DNA of 64,000 nt. Origin: Faecalispora anaeroviscerum. GTDB lineage: Bacteria; Bacillota; Clostridia; Oscillospirales; Acutalibacteraceae. The notes beneath the pieces were generated by a model. It made no database searches, was not told the DNA's origin, and saw nothing but the letters and a program-made list of their open reading frames with translations. Positions 59,265 to 64,000 of this stretch are shown piece after piece. The translations under genes were made by a program, and so were the position numbers. The DNA lies in NCBI RefSeq assembly GCF_947568225.1, contig NZ_CANOOQ010000001.1, forward strand, positions 2,170,001 through 2,234,000, written 5' to 3'. How positions within the stretch are numbered: position 1 is the stretch's first letter; every line of letters begins with the position of its first letter.

Positions 59265-60857
59265 TTATGTTGTGTGCAGAAGAATTCTTCCTGATTTGGA
59301 ATCGGTACGTTCGCCGTTCAGCAAAGCCGGCACGCCGCCGACGATGACATGGGAGATTCCTGCCGGCTTTTGCATGGAGTTCAGATAGGTGCAGCGATCC
59401 TCCACGGTATTCTGATCAAAGATGGTCAGATCCGCCGCTTTCCCAGGCGCGATCACGCCTCGGTCGGAAAGGCCGAGGATTTCCGCGGGCAAGCCGGTCA
59501 TCTTATACACCGCGTCCTCCAGCGGCATCAGCCGATGCTCGCGCACGGTCTGGAGAAAACGGGGGAAGGTACCGTAGCTGCGGGGATGTACCTCTACATC
59601 CATTACAGAGTGGTCAAACGGGTAGTTCACGCCGTCGCTGCCCACCGCAATGCGCATATCCTTCATAATACGAAGCATGTCGTTTTGATTTAGGCAAAAA
59701 TAATTGCAGGCCACGGCGCCCTGGCTTTGAACCAGGCAGCGAGCCGCCGCTTCTTCGGGCGGGCAGCCCAGAAGCTCTGAAAGCTCCGCCAGATTTTTGC
59801 CGACCGCCTCAAGCATACGGTCCATTGTGGAAACGATCATCACCGCATCGGCCCCGCCACGGTTCTCCATTTCGGCACGGATGTCGGAAAGCAGCTGTGG
59901 CGTCGGCTCCACAAGCCGCTCAACCAGCTTTTGCAACCCGCCGTCAAACGCCCATTTGGGGCAAAGCGCCGTCAGGCTGGTGGAAGTGGCCGTGTACGGG
60001 TACTGATCGCAGGTAATCTCGAGTCCCTCGGCGCGCGCGTCCTCCAATTTTTGGAGTAGCTCCTCCGAACGCCCCCACTGGGGTTTGCCCATCAGCTTCA
60101 GGTGTGAAATCTGCAGGTGAACACCGGACCGCCGGGTGACCTCAAGCATTTCGTCCACCGCCTCGAAGATTCTGGGGCCCTCACTGCGCATATGTACCGA
60201 AACAATACCGTTGTGTTTTTTAACCACCTTGGCCAGCGCCGCGATCTCGTCAACCTTGCCGAAGCTGCTGGGTGGGTAAATCAGCCCCAGCGACATGCCG
60301 AACGCCCCGCGGGACATTTCGCGGTCGAGAACCTGCTCCATCTGCTCCAGCTCTGCCGGCTCAGGGTCGCGCAGGCCAAAGCCCATCACACTGCCGCGCA
60401 GCGTACCATGGCCGATGAGCATCCCGTAGTGGATCGACGGCGGCGCCTGTTCGACCCGTTTGGCCACATCCGAAACAGAATCCTCATGCAGCTCGAGGCG
60501 GCCCATGGGAACCGCCAGGGTCCCCTGATAATAGCGGTTGATCTCTTCACGATACCGGTCGTTATTTGGGATCGTAGAGATTCCGCAGTTGCCGGTAATT
60601 TCGAGCGTCACCCCCTGAAACAGCTTTGCCTGCGGTTCAAAATCCTGGACGAGCGGGCTTGCGTCGGAGTGTGTGTGAATATCGATAAACCCGGGCGCGA
60701 CAACTTGCCCCTCAGCATTCACCACCTGCCTTGCTTGGCCCTCAAACTGCTCGCAGACAGACACAACCACTCCATTTTCAATGCAGACATCTGCTTTTTT
60801 CGGCTTCGAGCGCGTACCATCTGCCAGTACTCCGTTTTTGATCACCAGATCATACAA
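59265..60857 (-). CDS. N-acyl-D-amino-acid deacylase (D-aminoacylase family)
   Basis: The 530-residue amidohydrolase-superfamily enzyme has metal-binding HTH in DIHTHSD (near 60), the bridging Cys in GNCGIS (near 92), HMRSEG and SHLKLMGK as further His ligands, and Asp in VGSDGVNYPFDH (near 370). A composite beta-sandwich is formed by the two ends (LYDLVIKNGVL..., PGKAADLTIFD). It would hydrolyse N-acyl-D-amino acids, or a related cyclic or acylated substrate. Translation begins at TTG with AGGAGG eight bases upstream. The permease gene follows in the same direction. Confidence 0.85.
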   Translation of the reverse strand: MYDLVIKNGVLADGTRSKPKKADVCIENGVVVSVCEQFEGQARQVVNAEGQVVAPGFIDIHTHSDASPLVQDFEPQAKLFQGVTLEITGNCGISTIPNNDRYREEINRYYQGTLAVPMGRLELHEDSVSDVAKRVEQAPPSIHYGMLIGHGTLRGSVMGFGLRDPEPAELEQMEQVLDREMSRGAFGMSLGLIYPPSSFGKVDEIAALAKVVKKHNGIVSVHMRSEGPRIFEAVDEMLEVTRRSGVHLQISHLKLMGKPQWGRSEELLQKLEDARAEGLEITCDQYPYTATSTSLTALCPKWAFDGGLQKLVERLVEPTPQLLSDIRAEMENRGGADAVMIVSTMDRMLEAVGKNLAELSELLGCPPEEAAARCLVQSQGAVACNYFCLNQNDMLRIMKDMRIAVGSDGVNYPFDHSVMDVEVHPRSYGTFPRFLQTVREHRLMPLEDAVYKMTGLPAEILGLSDRGVIAPGKAADLTIFDQNTVEDRCTYLNSMQKPAGISHVIVGGVPALLNGERTDSKSGRILLHTT

Positions 60858-61190
60858 ACCAAAACACCTCCTGTCAATCATTTAGCACTGAGCTTTTGCA
60901 CCAGTACCCCTGTTCTATCATCCCTCCAAAGCAAGCTTATTAAAAAATGCGAAGCTCTATTCCTTGCCCGGTTGGATAATGCCGTGTTCTCTCAGGCATC
61001 GAAAGCAAAGCTTTCGATGAGGTTATTATTATCATGGCACTATGCCAGGATATTCCAAACAAAAACGCAAAAGGACCCTAACAGTCACAAAATAAATTGC
61101 AACGCATTAGGATCCTTTTTACTTTGAAACCGGGGGATACCCGATCTCTGTAAATCAAATCATTTGCCTATGTCAGTAATGATTTAGTTG
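60858..61190. other. Intergenic region with two hairpins
   Basis: Upstream of the D-aminoacylase gene; no gene seen. CATCGAAAGC-AAA-GCTTTCGATG (60997-61019) is a perfect 10-bp hairpin. AAAAGGACCCTAA (61068) pairs with TTAGGATCCTTTTT (61104), a terminator-like structure on the plus strand with no gene before it. Confidence 0.5.
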
Positions 61191-61290
61191 TGTGTGGTTT
61201 GCCGTCCATCCGAAAAAACGAAAACCGAAAAGGTTGTTTCGGATTCCTCCTCCCCGAACGGGCGGCAGAAGCGTGGAAAAAATTTTTTAA
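61191..61290 (+). repeat. Stem element copy 2
   Basis: TGTGTGTGGTTTGCCGTCC (61190-61207) pairs through GCCGTCC/GGGCGGC with GGGCGGCAGAAGCGTGG (61260-61276), followed by AAAAAATTTTTT. Flanks and stem ends match the element at 6841-6905. An additional inner hairpin ATCCGAAA...TTTCGGAT is present only here. Confidence 0.55.
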
Positions 61291-61527
61291 TAGAAGTCTT
61301 GCATATATTAATACCACAGTTGAATCGCGCCGTCAATACATAATCCATTATTTCGTATGAACAATCAATAAATTACTGAAAACATTCAAATTATAACACA
61401 AATTATCTAAAAAAATCAACATTATTAACTGCAACTAACTTTGTGACTAATTTATGAATGAATTTTACATATATGGAACTTTCATTTCACGTGTGAATAG
61501 TGCCCCTCCAAAAGCTTTGTAAGGCGA
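61291..61527. other. AT-rich intergenic region
   Basis: Strongly AT-rich upstream region of the DUF3870 gene with no coding frame; nothing specific identified. Confidence 0.5.
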
Positions 61528-61586
61528 TTGACTTTGCCCCTGCAATATGCTACCCTAAAATCAGTTTTGACTTGTGAAGCGCTTCA
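61528..61586 (+). promoter_or_regulatory. Promoter and palindrome upstream of the DUF3870 gene
   Basis: TTGACT (61528-61533), 17 bp, TACCCT (61551-61556). A perfect 14-bp palindrome GTGAAGCGCTTCAC (61573-61586) lies just after the expected start site and could be an operator. Confidence 0.55.
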
Positions 61587-61620
61587 CAGGCGGTTATTTG
61601 AAAGGAAGGGAAAAGGCAGG

Positions 61621-62343
61621 ATGAAAAACAGCCTGGTATATGTAACCGGAATTGCACGGCCTACGCCGGAAAATCCGATTGCCGTAAACTACGACCGGCT
61701 TCTGGTGATTTTACTCTTTGAGCCGGAAACCGGCGAGATTGTAGATGCAGAGGTAAACATGATTTGCAGCACCACCCGCAATTTTATGAAAAGCCTGCTG
61801 ACGGGCTACTGCCTGTATTCAGATATTCCGCAAATTATGGAAAATATTCAAAGCCGTTACTGGGGCCTTTCCCGCCGCGCACTGATTGTGTGCATGAAGG
61901 ACGCACTCGCGAAGGTGACCGACCGGCTGCGGCAGATGGGTCGCGAAGATCTGTTAAAGGCAAACGAAGGAAAGAAGGGGATCGCTTTGCAGCAGCACAG
62001 GGAGGATACCATTTGCGTGGTAGGATTTTCCAAGGCCGTCAATAAAAACCCTATCGTCATTGGTAACCAGCTGCTGATCGGCTCATTTTTGATTGAAACG
62101 GGAACCGGAGCAATTCTCGATGTTCAGTTTAACACGATCTGTCCCAAAACCTCGGAATTTTTGTCGCAGCTAATTCTGGGGCTGAGCTTTTACACAGATT
62201 TGGAGGAGATGATCCGGCGGATTCAGGATCAGTACTGGGAGGATTCCAACCGTGCGGTGATTACGATTTTACGGGATGCGAACAATAAGGTGCTTAATTG
62301 GAAGCTGGAAAACGAAAAGAAAAAGAACGGGCAAAATTCATAA
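61621..62343 (+). CDS. Tandem DUF3870 protein
   Basis: The 240-residue protein is an internal duplication. Residues about 5-100 (VYVTGIARPTPENPIAVNYDRLLVILL...ALIVCMKDALAKV) and about 120-215 (ICVVGFSKAVNKNPIVIGNQLLIGSFL...AVITILRDANNKV) align throughout and each resembles DUF3870, normally a stand-alone domain of about 95 residues of unknown function. The last 20 residues are charged. The ATG follows GGAAGGGAAAAGGCAGG; an upstream TTG extension covers the promoter and is rejected. Expressed from its own promoter with a terminator. Confidence 0.75.
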   Translation: MKNSLVYVTGIARPTPENPIAVNYDRLLVILLFEPETGEIVDAEVNMICSTTRNFMKSLLTGYCLYSDIPQIMENIQSRYWGLSRRALIVCMKDALAKVTDRLRQMGREDLLKANEGKKGIALQQHREDTICVVGFSKAVNKNPIVIGNQLLIGSFLIETGTGAILDVQFNTICPKTSEFLSQLILGLSFYTDLEEMIRRIQDQYWEDSNRAVITILRDANNKVLNWKLENEKKKNGQNS

Positions 62344-62370
62344 AAGACAATTACGACGCCATACAGATAA

Positions 62371-62400
62371 AAACACAGGGGCTAATGGCCCCTGTGTTTT
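62371..62400. terminator. Bidirectional terminator between DUF3870 and yjdF
   Basis: AAACACAGGGGC-TAAT-GGCCCCTGTGTTT with T-runs on both sides. Confidence 0.9.
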
Positions 62401-62801
62401 TCTTTTTTGTTTTTCATGCGCAGCTCGTGCCGGCGGTCTTTCTCAGCTTCCCGCTGCTCGGCTGAGAGTGCCTTGCGTTCCATTTTGGTTTCTTCCCGCG
62501 CCTGCTGCAAAGCCTGCTGTGCCTTTGTACCGGCACCGGCGGGGCGAAGCTGCCGGCTGATTTCTCTCTGCATCCGCTTCGGGTTCCTGATTTTCTCAGA
62601 AACTGCCGCCGCACTCAGCGACGGCCGGAACAAAAGCCGCTGATCGTTTTTGAGAAGAAACTCGTACACCTCGTAGTCCTTTGGCTCGGCCCCGAACGTG
62701 ATCTTACACACCTCGTACGTGTTGCCACACTCCCGCTCGTAAACACCCACCCAGAAGGGGTCTTCAAAATACACCGTCAGTCTGGAAAAAATTCGTTCCA
62801 T
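62382..62801 (-). CDS. yjdF: YjdF family protein (DUF2992)
   Basis: The 139-residue protein matches YjdF: RLTVYFEDPFWVGVYERECGNTYEVCKITFGAEPKDYEVYEFLL at the N terminus and a highly charged helical C terminus rich in Arg, Glu and Lys. The function is unknown; in relatives the gene is controlled by a riboswitch that responds to azaaromatic compounds, suggesting a detoxification role. AGGAGG is seven bases upstream. The leader described below fits that riboswitch class. Its 3' end overlaps the shared terminator. Confidence 0.88.
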   Translation of the reverse strand: MERIFSRLTVYFEDPFWVGVYERECGNTYEVCKITFGAEPKDYEVYEFLLKNDQRLLFRPSLSAAAVSEKIRNPKRMQREISRQLRPAGAGTKAQQALQQAREETKMERKALSAEQREAEKDRRHELRMKNKKEKHRGH

Positions 62802-62809
62802 TGTACATC

Positions 62810-62913
62810 CTCCTTTATTGATACCCTGCAAAGAACGGACAACCAAGGAGGCAGGTTACTGACAGCTCTCGCCGCGTCCGGACTACCAACCGGAACTGTG
62901 TTTTTATCTTTGC
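62810..62913 (-). ncRNA. yjdF (azaaromatic) riboswitch
   Basis: On the minus strand the leader has CCGGTTGGTAGTCCGG, a GGCGAGAGC segment, CAGTAACCTGCC and GGTTGTCCGTTC, all recalled features of the yjdF RNA, and it stands directly before a yjdF gene. CCTCCTT (in CTGCCTCCTTGG) can pair with the Shine-Dalgarno AAGGAGG, so control of translation is likely. Confidence 0.75.
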
Positions 62914-62919
62914 GCTTTT

Positions 62920-62948
62920 ATTCTAGCGTTGATTGAATCAGATGTCAA
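62920..62948 (-). promoter_or_regulatory. Promoter of yjdF
   Basis: On the minus strand TTGACA (62943-62948), 17 bp, TAGAAT (62920-62925). Confidence 0.75.
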
Positions 62949-62971
62949 TTCATCAAACTGGCTTTGCTGAC

Positions 62972-63018
62972 AAAAAAAACAGCGCCCGCTCCGGCAAACT
63001 GCCGGAAAACGGGCGCTG
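62972..63018 (-). terminator. Terminator of gyrA
   Basis: CAGCGCCCG pairs with CGGGCGCTG around an inner TCCGGC/GCCGGA hairpin, followed on the minus strand by eight T residues. Confidence 0.92.
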
Positions 63019-63068
63019 GCTATTTCCTCCAAATTCAGAGGATGATAATTGAAAAGAGTAACGGAAGC

Positions 63069-64000
63069 TTATTCTTCCCCGGGCGTATCATTGCCCTCAG
63101 ATGCGGCGTCTTCGGGAACCGCCTCATCGAGAACCTCTTCCTCCACCAGATCTTCGGCGCTCTCGGCAGAACCGTCGTCCTCAATCATGGAATCGTCGGT
63201 TTCTTCCTCGTCGTCGTGGGGCGCTCTGGCCAGAGTGACAACGCGATTTTCTATGCCATCCACACGCATGACACGCACGCCCTTGCTTGGGCGGGCACAA
63301 ACGCGGATGGATGCCGCATGGATGCGGATGATGACGCCGTCGGAGGAAATGATGATCACATCATCGTCAGGGTCAACCACTTTAATAGACGCTACATCAC
63401 CGTATTTTGCAACATGGTAATTCAGCAGGCCCTTGCCACCGCGGGACTGGGTGCGGTAATCGGTAATGGGGGACAGACGCCCGTAGCCGGTTTCAGAAAC
63501 AGTGAGCACCAAGCCACCCTCGCGGATCGTAGAAAGCCCGGTGACACAATCGCCGTCCTTCAGCGTGATGGCCTTCACACCGCGCGCGGTACGGCCCATG
63601 GCGCGCACATCCGTTTCGCGGAACCTGATTGCCATTCCCTTTCTCGTCGCCACAAGCATTTCGCGGCTGCCGTCGGTACGGCGAACCCAGCTCAGCGCGT
63701 CGCCTTCATCCAGATCGATGGCGATTACGCCGCCCTTTCGGGCTGTATTGTAGGCGCTAAGCACGGTGCGTTTGATGATACCGTTCTTCGTAACCATGAC
63801 AAGGTAGCTTTCCTCATCGAATTCCGGTACGCGAAGCATGGAGGTAACGCTTTCTCCGGCGGAAAGCGGCAGCAGATTCGCAATATTAATGCCCTTGCTG
63901 GTACGGGAGCCTTCCGGTACCTCATAGCATTTCAAGCGGTACACGCGGCCCAGGTTGGAGAAGAACAGAACATAGTCGTGGCTGTTGATGACGAACATCT
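63069..64000 (-). CDS. gyrA: DNA gyrase subunit A, C-terminal part (gene continues beyond the window)
   Basis: Only the last 310 residues or so are in the window; the start lies to the right of it. They form the beta-pinwheel that wraps DNA, with repeated blades such as HDYVLFFSNLGRVYRLKCYEVPEGSRTSKGINI and a GyrA-box-like YRTQSRGGKGLL, in which the usual QRRGGKG is altered to QSRGGKG. The final 45 residues are an acidic, probably disordered tail (DDEEETDDSMIEDDG...). The GyrA box separates it from ParC/GrlA. A strong terminator follows. Confidence 0.9.
   Translation of the reverse strand, partial: MFVINSHDYVLFFSNLGRVYRLKCYEVPEGSRTSKGINIANLLPLSAGESVTSMLRVPEFDEESYLVMVTKNGIIKRTVLSAYNTARKGGVIAIDLDEGDALSWVRRTDGSREMLVATRKGMAIRFRETDVRAMGRTARGVKAITLKDGDCVTGLSTIREGGLVLTVSETGYGRLSPITDYRTQSRGGKGLLNYHVAKYGDVASIKVVDPDDDVIIISSDGVIIRIHAASIRVCARPSKGVRVMRVDGIENRVVTLARAPHDDEEETDDSMIEDDGSAESAEDLVEEEVLDEAVPEDAASEGNDTPGEE

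Noticed and set aside
61573..61586. Palindrome considered as a CcpA catabolite-responsive site
   Set aside because: GTGAAGCGCTTCAC does not match the cre consensus in the outer positions, so only an unspecified operator was noted.

Overview
The window is a stretch of chromosome from an anaerobic Firmicute, most likely a member of the Clostridia close to the Oscillospiraceae/Acutalibacteraceae. The evidence is a 3-hydroxybutyryl-CoA dehydrogenase of the butyrate/caproate type, a class III (oxygen-sensitive) ribonucleotide reductase, a GlnK/GlnL-type sensor pair, an AGCS transporter under a tandem glycine riboswitch, a YjdF gene under an azaaromatic-type riboswitch, strong AGGAGG Shine-Dalgarno sites, many TTGACA/TATAAT promoters with 17-bp spacers, and moderate GC content. 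No plasmid or phage backbone is visible. The species assignment is inference.

Layout. 0.2-1.1 kb: hbd. 1.6-11.8 kb: a mostly minus-strand glutamate/amino-acid block (GlnL-GlnK two-component system, a D-2-hydroxyacid dehydrogenase, GdhA, the GltS symporter, MurI, a lipoprotein class I glutamine-amidotransferase-like hydrolase, a Nim/PNPOx flavoprotein). 12-13.35 kb: dcd, then two tandem structured non-coding RNAs, each ending in its own terminator. 13.35-14.9 kb: an array of modular palindromic repeats. 14.9-18.7 kb: minus-strand DUF4321, dut, an RlhA-like U32 protein, a small membrane protein and a long ZapA. 19-23.4 kb: glycogen phosphorylase and a GH13 glycosidase. 23.5-24.5 kb: tRNA-Arg(ACG), interrupted at its 3' flank by an 874-bp AT-rich insertion carrying a CPBP protease gene. 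24.6-27.6 kb: glycine riboswitch and AGCS symporter, DUF4177, alpha/beta hydrolase. 27.7-29.8 kb: a 2,4-diaminopentanoate-dehydrogenase-like enzyme with its MerR regulator. 30.2-39.7 kb: cell-shape and translation genes (mreBCD, PBP2, minD-like, mgsA, hisS, aspS). 39.9-41.8 kb: ECF sigma factor plus RsgI-like membrane anti-sigma. 41.9-43.6 kb: a small accessory patch (RHH protein, two small proteins, repeats). 43.6-47.6 kb: nrdG, nrdD, GNAT, HxlR. 47.7-49 kb: DUF1015. 49.3-54.2 kb: a Gld-type ABC exporter operon with DUF4340. 54.3-57.5 kb: repeats, lipoprotein, M14 carboxypeptidase, NUDIX. 57.9-62.8 kb: ion-transporter permease, D-aminoacylase, tandem DUF3870 and yjdF. The window ends inside gyrA.

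The points most worth a second look are the two tandem structured RNAs at 12.85-13.34 kb, a multi-copy modular palindrome family found at four loci, a site-specific-looking insertion at the end of tRNA-Arg, a structured leader before the NUDIX gene that resembles the ykkC riboswitch superfamily, a 19-bp-spacer MerR promoter sharing a 10-bp half-site with the regulator's own operator, a stem element present at two distant loci, and a NrdR-like box pair spaced exactly 31 bp over the nrdD promoter.
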